A DNA stretch of 64,000 nucleotides, from contig NZ_VKJP01000001.1 of the NCBI RefSeq assembly GCF_007280575.1, positions 62,001-126,000 of the forward strand, written 5' to 3'. Positions within the stretch are counted from its first letter, which is position 1; each line of letters starts with the position of its first letter. This stretch comes from Streptomyces benahoarensis. GTDB lineage: Bacteria > Actinomycetota > Actinomycetes > Streptomycetales > Streptomycetaceae. The notes beneath the pieces were generated by a model. It saw nothing but the letters and a program-made list of their open reading frames with translations, ran no database searches and was not told the origin of the DNA. The translations under genes and the position numbers were made by a program. Of this stretch, positions 29,868-38,654 are shown piece by piece.

Positions 29868-30806
29868 GTGCGCAGGACGACCGTTCGACATGACCGGACC
29901 GCGCGGGTTCGCGAGGCGGCGGAGGTGTCCGAGCGACCGCCGCTCTCCGCCGCCGTGGTGCGGGCCCTCGACCGCATGGGGCGGTTGACGGGCCTCGACC
30001 TGGTGGCCACGCCCCTCGCGCGCGTGGTGCGGGCCTTCCCCCTGGGGCGTTTCCGCGACATCGCGCACGGGCTGCCGCTCGGCCACCCGCTGCATCCGCT
30101 GCTCGTCCAACTTCCGCTCGGCACCTGGCTGTCCGCCGCGGCCCTGGACACCCTGCCCGGGGCGCGGCGCGAGGCCCGGTTCCTGGTGGGGGCCGGAGTG
30201 CTCGCCGCGGCGCCCACGGCACTGGCCGGGTGGGTGGACTGGGCGGAGCTGCACGCGGAGCAGCGGCGTACGGGCCTGGTGCACGCGGTCGCGGGCACGA
30301 CGGCGACCGGGCTGTACGCGGCCTCCTGGGTGCAGCGCGGCCGCGGCCACCTGGTGCGGGGCAAAGCGCTCGGCTTCCTCGGGCTGGCAGCGGCCGGGGC
30401 GGGCGGCATGCTGGGCGGGCACCTGGCCTACCGGCAGGGCGCGGGCACCAACAAGGCCGCGCCGGTGCCCCATCTGGTGACTGACCGCTGGTACCCCGTC
30501 GGGCGGCTGGAGGACTTCCCACCGGGGCAGGCGGTACGCCGCATGGTGGGCGAGGTGGCCGTCCTCGTCGTCCGGGAGAAGGACGGCCAGATCCTGGCCC
30601 TGGCCGACCGGTGCAGTCACCTCGCCGGGCCGCTGTCGGGCGGGCGGCTCTTCGACGGATGTGTGGAGTGCCCCTGGCACGCCAGCGTGTTCCGGCTGAC
30701 GGACGGCGCCGTCGTACGCGGACCGGCGACCGCCCCGCAGCCGTCCTTCCGGGTCACGGTCCGCCCGGGCGGTGAGGTGTGCGTGGCCCCGTCCGACACC
30801 ATGTGA
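29868..30806 (+). CDS. DUF2231 membrane protein fused to a Rieske 2Fe-2S domain
   Basis: A 312-residue fusion. Residues about 60-200 form a four-helix DUF2231-type membrane domain (HGLPLGHPLHPLLVQLPLGT, FLVGAGVLAAAPTALAGWVD, GLVHAVAGTTATGLYAASW, LGFLGLAAAGAGGMLGGHLA). Residues about 215-312 are a Rieske domain with C249-x-H251 and C268-P-W-H271 ligating the cluster. Likely a cytoplasmic-face electron carrier anchored in the membrane; no redox partner is adjacent. GTG start with a GGAAGGG-type site. A strong hairpin terminator follows 5 nt after the stop. Confidence 0.88.
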   Translation: MRRTTVRHDRTARVREAAEVSERPPLSAAVVRALDRMGRLTGLDLVATPLARVVRAFPLGRFRDIAHGLPLGHPLHPLLVQLPLGTWLSAAALDTLPGARREARFLVGAGVLAAAPTALAGWVDWAELHAEQRRTGLVHAVAGTTATGLYAASWVQRGRGHLVRGKALGFLGLAAAGAGGMLGGHLAYRQGAGTNKAAPVPHLVTDRWYPVGRLEDFPPGQAVRRMVGEVAVLVVREKDGQILALADRCSHLAGPLSGGRLFDGCVECPWHASVFRLTDGAVVRGPATAPQPSFRVTVRPGGEVCVAPSDTM

Positions 30807-30810
30807 CACG

Positions 30811-30860
30811 CGAGCCGCGCCCCTTCACCGTCCTGTGGGACGGTGAAGGGGCGCGGCTCG
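30811..30860. terminator. Strong bidirectional hairpin
   Basis: A perfect 23-nt inverted repeat with a TGTG loop directly after the Rieske gene stop. It is the strongest hairpin I noticed in the window. The following 417 nt up to 31277 contain no supported gene. Confidence 0.85.
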
Positions 30861-31277
30861 TCGGGCGGCGCACTCCGACGTCCCGGTGGGCGGCCGCCAA
30901 CGCGGTGACGTCGGAGTGGAGGTGGCGCAGGAGGGCGTGCGCGCAGGCTGTGCGCGGCTCCGTCAGGGACGGTACGTGAGGGGTCGGCGGCACGCTGTCC
31001 GGCGACCGGGCTGCGGGTCCCGTGGGCGGCCGCCTCGGCCGACGCGGCAGGCGGAGTCGCCGCGCCGCGCCGCGGTTCCCCCCACCGACACCGGCCCCCG
31101 TCGCGCCCGCCCGTCGTATGCCGCACAGTGGGAGAGGGGCCCGTACCCGCACGGGAGACACGGGCGGAGACCGAGGGCCGCACGGCCGGTGCTCCGCCAC
31201 CGGGCCCGGCCCCTGATACTCCACGCACACCGGACGCCGTCCGGCGCCTGCCACCGCCCCGAGGGACAGGAAGACGC

Positions 31278-31661
31278 ATGCGCTTCGACTCGCCCGGCCC
31301 GACCGCGCGAGGCGTCGGGCCGAAACCGCCCTCCCGGCCCGCGCCCCCGCGCGAGCCGCCGTTCCCGCCGGACCCCGAGGCACCACGTCCACCGCCTCCG
31401 GGCGTGCCCCCGCCGTCCCGGCGCCCGCTGTTCCCACCCGACCCGGAGGCACCACGGCGTCCGGAACCCGCACCCGACCGGGACGACGACGCGCCGCCGG
31501 GCTCGGCCGCGTCACACGAGCGGCACCGCGCACGCCACCGCCGCGTACGGCCGCCCCGGGCAAGGCGCCCGGCTGGAGGAGGAAACCCCATGGCCGATGT
31601 CGCCCGCGCCCTGGCGAATCCGCAGGTCGGCGACCTGCTCACCGCCCTGTCCACCGAGTGA
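31278..31661 (+). CDS. Proline-rich small protein of unknown function
   Basis: A 127-residue frame starting at an ATG with AGGAAG upstream. The first 70 residues are very Pro-rich with a duplicated block (PPFPPDPEAPRP and PLFPPDPEAPRR); the middle is basic; the end is ADVARALANPQVGDLLTALS. An internal in-frame ATG at 31590 carries a better GGAGG site and would give a 23-residue peptide MADVARALANPQVG... of its own. Either the long or the short product, or both, may be made. No function assignable. Confidence 0.45.
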   Translation: MRFDSPGPTARGVGPKPPSRPAPPREPPFPPDPEAPRPPPPGVPPPSRRPLFPPDPEAPRRPEPAPDRDDDAPPGSAASHERHRARHRRVRPPRARRPAGGGNPMADVARALANPQVGDLLTALSTE

Positions 31662-31706
31662 GCCGCCACCGCGCGCACCGGCGCACCCCACGATCGAGGA
31701 GGAGCC

Positions 31707-32033
31707 ATGCCCGCAGGTTCCAGCAGGAAGCGCGAGCGGCAGTACGAACACATCAAGGAGCAGGCCGAGGAGCGCGGCACCTCGACCCGCCGCGCCAAGG
31801 AGATCGCCGCCCGCACCGTCAACAAGGAACGCGCCCGCTCCGGCGAGGCCAAGTCCGCGAGCAAGGTCTCCACCCAGGACCCGAAGTCCGCACCCCAACG
31901 CGGCGGCGAACGCTCACACAAAGGCCCGCAAGGACCCACCCGCGACCAGCTCTACGAAGAAGCGAAACGTAAGAACATCGAAGGCCGCTCGCAGATGAAC
32001 AAGGACGAACTGCGCAAGGCCGTCGGCAGGTAG
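31707..32033 (+). CDS. Small basic protein, plasmid-stabilisation-like / Rho N-domain
   Basis: A 108-residue highly charged protein: MPAGSSRKRERQYEHIKEQA, then AKEIAARTVNKERARSGEAK, and a C-terminal Rho-N/SAP-like helix pair (TRDQLYEEAKRKNIEGRSQM, NKDELRKAVGR). Proteins of this type are commonly annotated as plasmid stabilisation proteins in Streptomyces, though they are chromosomal and probably bind nucleic acid. GGAGGAG precedes the ATG. The 239 nt after it hold nothing firm. Confidence 0.75.
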   Translation: MPAGSSRKRERQYEHIKEQAEERGTSTRRAKEIAARTVNKERARSGEAKSASKVSTQDPKSAPQRGGERSHKGPQGPTRDQLYEEAKRKNIEGRSQMNKDELRKAVGR

Positions 32034-32272
32034 ACCGCGCCCGAGATGCGCGGTCCCACGGCATCGCGGCAGGTCACCGCCCACGGCGAAAAGTTCGTCC
32101 GCGGCGATCCGGCCGTCCTCGTCGCCGGCGCGCAGAAGTACCTCGCGCAGGTCGTCATCCGGATTGTTACGGCGCCGTGCGACCACTTCGGAACGGCCCC
32201 GGTGGCGCTCCCGCTGCGGGGCGCCACCGGGTCACGCCGCTGCCGACGCGGGCAAGGTCGGCCGGAGGGGCT

Positions 32273-32600
32273 TCAGCCCTTGCGGATCTTGACCTCTTCG
32301 GTCAGGGCCGGGACGACGTGGAAGAGGTCGCCGACGACGCCGTAGTCGACCAGCTCGAAGATCGGGGCCTCGGCGTCCTTGTTGATGGCGACGATCGTCT
32401 TGGAGGTCTGCATACCGGCGCGGTGCTGGATCGCACCGGAGATACCGGCGGCGATGTACAGCTGCGGCGAGACCGACTTACCGGTCTGGCCGACTTGGTT
32501 GGTGTGCGGGTACCAACCGGCGTCCACCGCGGCACGCGAGGCACCGACGGCGGCACCGAGCGAGTCGGCCAGCGCCTCGATGACCGGGGCCGGCGAGCTG
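32273..32600 (-). pseudogene. etfA: etfA remnant (C-terminal third)
   Basis: The leftward frame encodes only the end of electron transfer flavoprotein alpha: [20 protein letters not shown], then [40 protein letters not shown] and the terminal [14 protein letters not shown]. This FAD-binding part is intact, but the N-terminal two thirds and any start are missing. Its upstream sequence is the 3' part of etfB, joined in another frame. A normal EtfA is about 320 residues; about 105 remain. It cannot make functional EtfA. Confidence 0.85.
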
Positions 32601-33347
32601 CTCGGCGCCTTCCCCCTCGTCCGTGACGATCGTGCCCGCGGTACGGGCCGGGCGTTCCGCCGCGTCCTCGACCAGCGAATACGCGCCCTCCAGGCCGACC
32701 TCGTCGGCGTCGATGTCCAGCTCCGCCAGGTCCCACTCCTCGACCGGCTTCTTCTTGGCGGCCACGATGCCCTTGAAGGACGGGTACCGGGCCTCGCCGG
32801 ACTGGTCGGTCACCGCCACCACCGCCGGGAGCGACGCCTCCAGCTGCTCGCCGGCGGTGTCACTGTCCCGGCGGCCGGTCACCTTGCCGCCGTCCACCGC
32901 GACCTCGGAGAGCTGCGTCATCTGCGGCACCCGCAACCGCTCGGCCAGCATCGCGGGCAGCACCCCCATCGCACCGTCGGTGGAGGCCATCCCGCACAGC
33001 ACGAGGTCGTAGCCGGTCTTCTCGACGGCCTTCGCCAGCACGAGGGAGGTGCCCAGCGCATCGGTGCCGTGCAGGTCCTCGTCCTCGACGTGGATGCCCT
33101 TGTCCGCGCCCATCGACAGCGCCTTCCGAAGGGCGTCAACCGCATCCTCCGGGCCGACGGTGAGGACGGTCACCTCGGCGTCGTCGGCCGCCTCCTTGAC
33201 CCGCAGGGCCTGCTCGACGGCGTATTCGTCCAGCTCCGAGAGCAGACCGTCCGCCTCGTCGCGGTCGACGGTCAGGTCCTCGGCGAAGTGCCGGTCGCCG
33301 GTGGCGTCGGGCACGTACTTCACACAGACAACAATCCTCAAGGTCAT
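32478..33347 (-). CDS. etfB: Electron transfer flavoprotein beta subunit with an altered C terminus
   Basis: Residues 1 to about 249 are an ordinary Etf[15 protein letters not shown] start, [60 protein letters not shown] and [18 protein letters not shown]. EtfB normally ends about ten residues after AGTIVxDEGEG; here the frame continues into etfA DNA and adds a foreign basic tail of about 40 residues. The deletion thus removed the etfB stop and most of etfA. EtfAB passes electrons from acyl-CoA dehydrogenases to the quinone pool; without EtfA this copy should not function. A normal genome copy elsewhere is expected. Confidence 0.85.
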   Translation of the reverse strand: MTLRIVVCVKYVPDATGDRHFAEDLTVDRDEADGLLSELDEYAVEQALRVKEAADDAEVTVLTVGPEDAVDALRKALSMGADKGIHVEDEDLHGTDALGTSLVLAKAVEKTGYDLVLCGMASTDGAMGVLPAMLAERLRVPQMTQLSEVAVDGGKVTGRRDSDTAGEQLEASLPAVVAVTDQSGEARYPSFKGIVAAKKKPVEEWDLAELDIDADEVGLEGAYSLVEDAAERPARTAGTIVTDEGEGAEQLAGPGHRGAGRLARCRRRCLACRGGRRLVPAHQPSRPDR

Positions 33348-33444
33348 GCGGCGTCCTTCCGGAACGATGGGTGGCTTCGGGGCGTCGGGCCCTGGCGTGC
33401 CGGGGCCGGTGGGGAAGCGGCGCCCGGTCGATGTGCCGGCCCGC

Positions 33445-34608
33445 TCACCGTGTCTGCAGCAGTTTCCGGGCCATCACGATCCGCTGGATCTGGTTGGTGC
33501 CCTCATAGATCTGGGTGATCTTCGCGTCGCGCATCATGCGCTCGGCGGGGAAGTCCTGGGTGTAGCCGTACCCGCCGAGCAGTTGCACCGCGTCGGTCGT
33601 CACCGCCATGGCGACGTCGGACGCCAGGCATTTGGCGGCCGCGCCGAAGTACGTCAGGTCGGGGGCGGCCACACAGCTGCGGGCCGCGGCGGCGTAGACC
33701 ATCTGCCGGGCCGACTCCACCTTCATCGCCATGTCGGCGAGCATGAACTGGACGCCCTGGAAGTCGGCGATGGCCTTGCCGAACTGTTGGCGTTCCTGCA
33801 CATAGCCGACCGCGGTGTCGAGGGCTCCCTGCGCGATGCCCAGGGCCTGGGCGCCGACCGAGACGCGGGTGTGGTCGAGGGTCCCCAGCGCCACCCGCAG
33901 TCCCCTCCCCCGCTCGCCGAGGAGGCGGTCGCCGGGGATCCGGCAGCCGTCGAAGTACACCTCGCGGGTGACCGAGCCCTTCAGGCCCATCTTCCGCTCG
34001 GGCTCGCCGTAGCCGATGCCGGAGTCATCCGCGTGCACGACGAACGCCGAGATGCCGCGGGAGCCGGCGTCGGGGTCGGTGACCGCGAAGACGATGAGGT
34101 ACATGGCAACCCCGGCCGAGGTGATCCAGGTCTTGACGCCGTCCAGCACCCAGTCGTCGCCGTCGGCGGCCGCCCGGCAGCGCATCGCGGCGACATCGCT
34201 GCCCGCCTCGCGCTCGCTGATCGCGTACGCCATCAGCGCCTCGCCCGCGGCGACTTCGGGGAGGTACCGGCGTCGCTGTTCCTCCGTCCCGGCCAGCAGC
34301 AGCGGTACGACCCCGAGCTTGTTGGAGGTCTGGATGGTGGAGGACGAGGCGCACACGCGAGCGACCTCCTCGACGGCGATGGCCGCGGCGAGGGCGTCGA
34401 CCCCGTCACCGCCGTACTCCTCGGGGATGCCGGGAGCGTGCAGCCCGGCCGCCGTGAGCGTCGCGTAGTTGTCGTGCGGGAAGCCGCCCCGCGCATCGAC
34501 CTCCGCGGCCCGGGGGCCCAGCTCCTTCTCGGCGACGGTGCGGGCCGCGGCGCGGAACTCGTCGTACATCGGGGGCAGCAGATACGGCGTGGTGGTGTGG
34601 TCGGTCAT
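33445..34608 (-). CDS. Acyl-CoA dehydrogenase
   Basis: A 387-residue true acyl-CoA dehydrogenase that should oxidise an acyl-CoA to the 2-enoyl-CoA with FAD. Motifs: [72 protein letters not shown], and catalytic E369 in [11 protein letters not shown] use the ATG at 34608 with AGGAAGGA upstream, not the longer frame. It lies upstream of etfB on the same strand, giving an oxidation/electron-transfer pair, and is divergent from a CoA transferase gene across 210 nt that must hold both promoters. Confidence 0.93.
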   Translation of the reverse strand: MTDHTTTPYLLPPMYDEFRAAARTVAEKELGPRAAEVDARGGFPHDNYATLTAAGLHAPGIPEEYGGDGVDALAAAIAVEEVARVCASSSTIQTSNKLGVVPLLLAGTEEQRRRYLPEVAAGEALMAYAISEREAGSDVAAMRCRAAADGDDWVLDGVKTWITSAGVAMYLIVFAVTDPDAGSRGISAFVVHADDSGIGYGEPERKMGLKGSVTREVYFDGCRIPGDRLLGERGRGLRVALGTLDHTRVSVGAQALGIAQGALDTAVGYVQERQQFGKAIADFQGVQFMLADMAMKVESARQMVYAAAARSCVAAPDLTYFGAAAKCLASDVAMAVTTDAVQLLGGYGYTQDFPAERMMRDAKITQIYEGTNQIQRIVMARKLLQTR

Positions 34609-34818
34609 GGCGGGGTCCTTCCTGAGTGCGGGGATCGGCAGGGGCGCACGGGTCGGTGCGGGCCCGGCTCCATTCCGGCGCACGGTGCGGCGTCACGCCA
34701 ACATGCAGGTGCACTGAGGTGGGGGAGATGTTCGTGCACCCGCACATCGACGCTGTGGTGGCGGCGCGCCTACGTTCCGCATGCCGGATGCGATCCACCG
34801 ACGGAAAGGCGTGAAGCG

Positions 34819-36033
34819 ATGACCGTTCTCCAAGGGCTGCGGGTGCTGGACCTGAGCCGGGTCCTGGCGGGCCCGTACTGCACCGCTCTGCTGGCGGACC
34901 TGGGCGCGGATGTGGTCAAGGTCGAGCCGCCCGCCGGTGACGACGCCCGGCGCCTCGGGCCGTTCCGGGAGGGCGAGAGCGTGTACTTCGCCCAGCTCAA
35001 CCGCGGTAAGCGCAGTATCGCCCTCGATCTGAAGAACCCCGACGACCATGCGCTGCTGCTGCGGCTGGCCGCACGTGCGGATGTCTTCGTCGAGAACTTC
35101 CGCCCCGGTGTGGCGCAGCGGCTGGGCATCGACCACGCGGCGCTCGCGGCGGTCAACCCGCGCCTGGTCTACGCGAGCATCTCGGGTTTCGGGCAGAGCG
35201 GCCCGATGCGGGAGCACCCCGCCTACGACCTGATCGTGCAGGCGATGTCCGGGCTGATGGCCGGTACGGGCACACCCGACGGGCAGCCCACCAGGGTCGG
35301 TGAGTCGGTCGGTGACCTGATGGCCGGGCTGTTCGCCTCATGGGCCATCAGCACCGCGCTGTACGACCGCGAACGCAGCGGCCGGGGGCGGCACATCGAT
35401 GTGGCCATGCTCGACTCGCTGGTGTCGTTGCAGGTGACCGCGATGAGCCTGCTCACCGCGACCGGCAGCCTGCCGGGGCGGGTCGGCAACCGGCATCCGG
35501 TCTCCACGCCGTTCGACACCTACCGCACCGCCGACGGGCTGGTGGCGATCGCGGTGGCGAGCGATGCGGTGTTCGCGCGGTTCGCCGCTCTGGTGGGGCG
35601 GCCCGATCTCCCGTCCGATCCGCGGTTCGGCGACGACACCGCCCGCTCGCGCCACGTCGAGCAGGTGCGGGAGATCACCGAGGAGTGGTCCACGGGTGTC
35701 ACGACGGAACAAGCCCTCAAGCTCGCGCGGGCGGTGGGCGTTCCGGCCGCCCCCCTCTGGGAGCTGACCGATGCGGTGCACAGCGAGCAGATCCGGCAGC
35801 GGGGCCTGATCGGCGCGTTCGACCATCCGGTGCTGGGCCGTACGCCGTTCCTCCGGCAACCGGCGCGCTTCGGGGACGCCGTGCCAAACCCGGCCGCGGA
35901 CGCCGTGCCGGACCCGGCGGGGGCCGTGCCGCACAGGCCCGCGACGACGGCCCCGAGCCCGGCGCTCGGTGAGCATGCCGACGAGATCGTCGAGCAGTGG
36001 CTCTCCGGAGAGCGGGACCGCGAGCGCCCGTGA
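34819..36033 (+). CDS. CaiB/BaiF family CoA transferase
   Basis: A 404-residue class III CoA transferase that moves CoA between carboxylates. It has LDLSRVLAGPYCTALLADLG, ADVVKVEPPAGDDAR, NRGKRSIALDLKNP, catalytic D137 in HPAYDLIVQAMSG, and RHIDVAMLDSLVSL. Near the C terminus there is an unusual proline/alanine repeat (NPAADAVPDPAGAVPHRPA) before the usual LGEHADEIVEQWL end. With the divergent acyl-CoA dehydrogenase it suggests activation and oxidation of a carboxylic acid, similar to mesaconyl/succinyl- or glutaryl-CoA routes, but the substrate is not evident. The frame open upstream to 33049 is antisense to the dehydrogenase and is not coding. Confidence 0.92.
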   Translation: MTVLQGLRVLDLSRVLAGPYCTALLADLGADVVKVEPPAGDDARRLGPFREGESVYFAQLNRGKRSIALDLKNPDDHALLLRLAARADVFVENFRPGVAQRLGIDHAALAAVNPRLVYASISGFGQSGPMREHPAYDLIVQAMSGLMAGTGTPDGQPTRVGESVGDLMAGLFASWAISTALYDRERSGRGRHIDVAMLDSLVSLQVTAMSLLTATGSLPGRVGNRHPVSTPFDTYRTADGLVAIAVASDAVFARFAALVGRPDLPSDPRFGDDTARSRHVEQVREITEEWSTGVTTEQALKLARAVGVPAAPLWELTDAVHSEQIRQRGLIGAFDHPVLGRTPFLRQPARFGDAVPNPAADAVPDPAGAVPHRPATTAPSPALGEHADEIVEQWLSGERDRERP

Positions 36034-36113
36034 GAGGCCAGGGCTCCGGGCGTTCCCCTCACGCCGTCCCGCACCGATTCCCGAGGATCCGAGGCGCACC
36101 ACCGAAGAAGGGC

Positions 36114-36600
36114 ATGCACATGGCAGGCGTGGTAGAGCAGCACTCGATCGACGTGGTGCCCGATGCCGAACGGCACGGCACCGCCTTCAGCCAGTTCACC
36201 CTGTGGCTCGGGGTCAATCTGCAGATCACCGCCGTCGTCACCCGAGGGCTCGCCGTCGTCTTCGGCGGCGGCGCCTTCTGGTCGGTCATCGGCCTCCTGA
36301 CCGGCAATCTGCTCGGCGGCGCGGTCATGGCCCTGCACTCGGCCCAGGGGCCGCGCCTCGGTCTCCCGCAGATGATCTCCAGCCGGGCCCAGTTCGGGGT
36401 GCGCGGCGCCGTTGTCCCTCTGGCGCTCGTCATCGTCATGTACATCGGCTTCTTCGCCAGCGGAAGCGTGCTCGCCGGTCAGGCGGTCGGCGAGCTCACG
36501 CATCTCGGCGACACGACCGGCATCGTCGTCTTCGCGCTGGCCACGGCGGTCATCGTGGCAGTGGCTGCTCAGCGCCCGAAGCCGCAGGGAGGGTTCGGCG
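36114..36600 (+). pseudogene. NCS1-type nucleobase permease, 3' truncated
   Basis: From the ATG at 36114 (or 36120) the frame encodes about 155 residues of an NCS1 purine-cytosine permease-like protein: the SQFTLWLGVNLQITAVVTRG first helix, VFGGGAFWSVIGLLTGNLLG, the PRLGLPQMISSRAQFG loop and helices to about FALATAVIVAVAAQRP. Such permeases have about 12 helices and 450 residues; here the match stops after the fifth helix and the frame continues as low-complexity sequence to a stop at 36788, tail to tail with the regulator gene. A deletion removed the rest. It follows the CoA transferase by 81 nt and may once have imported the substrate. Confidence 0.75.
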
Positions 36601-36753
36601 AGCAGATCGGCAACGGAGACAGGCACGCGGTGATTGTGCAACAGGGCGGGGTGGCGGCGGAACGGGGGCTCCCTCCGGCGGTCGGCGCCTCGATCCCCGC
36701 GGGGCGGGTCCGCCGACGGAGTTCCGGCCGGGACGGCCCCGCACCCGGACCGC

Positions 36754-37605
36754 TCAGCCCGGTACGTCCAGCCGTTGGGTGCCGATGACCGACAGCAGTC
36801 GCAGGGACTCCTGCGACGGTGAGCCGGGGGCGGCGGTGTAGAGCAGGACCCGCTGGTCGCGGTCGGCGATGTCCAGGATGTCGCAGGTGACGTCGACGGG
36901 TCCGACCAGGGGATGCGCGAAGGTGGAGCAGGTGGCGGGCCGGGCGGCGACGTCGTGTGCCGCCCAGATCCGGGCGAACTCCTCGCTGCCGTGAAGGAGT
37001 TCGCGGACCAGGCCGGTCACCTCCGGGGCGTCGGGGTAGCGCGCCGCGGCGGTCCGCAGGTGCTGGGCCGCGGTCCGGGCGAACGTATCGGTGTCCCCGA
37101 GGCCGTACAACCGTCGGCCGTGGGGGTGCGGGCCGAGGAAGGCGCGCCGGAGGAGGTTGCGGTCGCGGCGCGGCAGGGCGGAGAAGTCCTCCGTCAAGGC
37201 GGCGGCCAGGCCGTTCCAGGCGAGGACCTCGTAGGTCGCCGAGAGGACGAGCGCCGCGGTCTCCGGCAGGCGGGCGAGCAGGTCGACGAGGCTCTGCCGC
37301 ACCTCCCGCGAGGGCCCGGGCGGCGGTCCGGGCGGGGCGCCGGCGAGGTGGTGGAGGTGGTCGCGTTCGGCGTCCGACAGGCGCAGCGCGCGGGCGAGCT
37401 GGGCCAGCACCTCGCGGGACGGCGAGGGGGCGCGGGCCTGTTCCAGCCGCGTGTAGTACTCGGTCGAGATGAACGCGAGCTGCGCCACCTCCTCGCGGCG
37501 CAGCCCCGGGGTGCGGCGGCGCGGTCCGGTGGGCAGGCCCACGGTGGCGGGGAGGAGGCGCTCGCGCCGACTACGCAGGAAGCCTGCCATTTCTTTTCGG
37601 TCCAC
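36754..37605 (-). CDS. MmyB-like XRE family transcriptional regulator
   Basis: A 283-residue regulator: N-terminal XRE helix-turn-helix (RRTPGLRREEVAQLAFISTE, YYTRLEQARAPSPSREVLAQ) and a MmyB-like PAS-type ligand-binding domain (SATYEVLAWNGLAAALTEDF, EFARIWAAHDVA). Start taken as GTG at 37605 (VDRKEMAGFL); the ATG at 37590 is possible. It is divergent from an SDR gene 88 nt away, a very common pairing in Streptomyces in which the regulator controls the SDR. Confidence 0.9.
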   Translation of the reverse strand: MDRKEMAGFLRSRRERLLPATVGLPTGPRRRTPGLRREEVAQLAFISTEYYTRLEQARAPSPSREVLAQLARALRLSDAERDHLHHLAGAPPGPPPGPSREVRQSLVDLLARLPETAALVLSATYEVLAWNGLAAALTEDFSALPRRDRNLLRRAFLGPHPHGRRLYGLGDTDTFARTAAQHLRTAAARYPDAPEVTGLVRELLHGSEEFARIWAAHDVAARPATCSTFAHPLVGPVDVTCDILDIADRDQRVLLYTAAPGSPSQESLRLLSVIGTQRLDVPG

Positions 37606-37693
37606 CCTTCCCAGTGTGCGCGGGCGGCGGACCGCCCAGCCAGGTACTGCCGGTGCCTGGATGGGCCCGGCCGCCGGGCCCAGGCTCGTCGGC

Positions 37694-38485
37694 ATGAACC
37701 ACACATCGCTCACGTCCACCACAGTTCCCGGTCTGCTCGCCGGCAAGGTCGCGTTCGTCACGGGCGCCGGCCGCGGCATCGGCGCGGCGGCGGCCCGGCT
37801 CTTCGCCCGGGAAGGCGCCCGGGTCCTCCTCGCGGCCCGCAGCGCCGATCAGCTCGCGGCGGTCGCCGAGGAGATCCGCGGGGAGGGTGGCACCGCGGAC
37901 CACGTCCGGTGCGATCTGGCCGACCCGGCGAGCGTCCGCGCCGCCGTCGGCCGGGCCGTGGAGCTGTACGGGCGACTCGACGTGGCCTTCAACAACGGCG
38001 CGGCGGGCCAGCCGCCCGGCCCGATGGACCAGTTGCCGGAGGAGGAGTTCGACCACGTCTGCACCGTCACCTTCAAGGGCGTGTGGGTGGCCATGGCCGC
38101 GGAGATCGCCGCCATCCGCGCCACCGCCGGGCGCGGCGCCGTCGTCAACACCTCCAGCGTCGGCAGCCTGATGGCCAACCCGGAGCTGCCCGTGTACGGC
38201 GCGGCGAAGGCGGCGGTCAACAGCCTCACCGCGTCGGCGGCCGCCACGTACGGTCCGGAGGGCATCCGCGTCAACGCCATCGCACCGGGCACCACGCTGA
38301 CCGAGATGCTGCGGGAGTGGGACGCGAGGTCCCCGGGCACCATCGCCCAGCTCAACGCCCTGACCCCGCTGGGCCGGGCCGCCGACCCGGACGAGGTCGC
38401 CCAGGCCGCGGCCTGGCTGCTGAGCGACCGCGCCTCGTACGTCACGGGCACGGTGCTCCGGATCGACGGGGGGATGCGGGCCTGA
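37694..38485 (+). CDS. SDR family oxidoreductase
   Basis: A 263-residue classical short-chain dehydrogenase: cofactor motif TGAGRGIGAA near residue 25, NNGAAG in place of the usual NNAG, catalytic Ser in VVNTSSVGSLM, Y-x3-K as YGAAKAA, and the ending RIDGGM. The R after the first glycines (AARSADQL) suggests NADP. Substrate unknown. Controlled probably by the divergent MmyB-like regulator; followed by a hairpin terminator. Confidence 0.9.
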   Translation: MNHTSLTSTTVPGLLAGKVAFVTGAGRGIGAAAARLFAREGARVLLAARSADQLAAVAEEIRGEGGTADHVRCDLADPASVRAAVGRAVELYGRLDVAFNNGAAGQPPGPMDQLPEEEFDHVCTVTFKGVWVAMAAEIAAIRATAGRGAVVNTSSVGSLMANPELPVYGAAKAAVNSLTASAAATYGPEGIRVNAIAPGTTLTEMLREWDARSPGTIAQLNALTPLGRAADPDEVAQAAAWLLSDRASYVTGTVLRIDGGMRA

Positions 38486-38572
38486 GGCCGATGCTTGAGG
38501 GATTGCTCTCCAAGGCCCAGGGCTCATGGACCGCACCGCACGGCGCGGGTGAGCGCGGACCTTCGGCGGGCG

Positions 38573-38603
38573 GGCTCGGCTCCGTACCGTACGGAGCCGA
38601 GCC
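38573..38603. terminator. Hairpin between the SDR and glutamate-synthase-like genes
   Basis: GGCTCGGCTCCGTAC, a single C, then the exact complement: a near-perfect palindrome placed between two convergent genes, so probably a terminator for both. Confidence 0.7.
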
Positions 38604-38654
38604 ACGGCACGGCCGCCGGGCGTGGCGCGCAGCGAGCCCCGTGCCCGCCCCGTG

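Noticed and set aside
31914-32186. Leftward frame with NNPDDDLREVLLRAGDEDGR
   Set aside because: Looks mildly protein-like but overlaps the small basic protein gene, has no start site and no family I recognise.
33049-34818. Long rightward open frame running into the CoA transferase gene
   Set aside because: It is antisense to the clearly coding acyl-CoA dehydrogenase, has no family resemblance and arises from GC-rich codon bias; the transferase starts at 34819.
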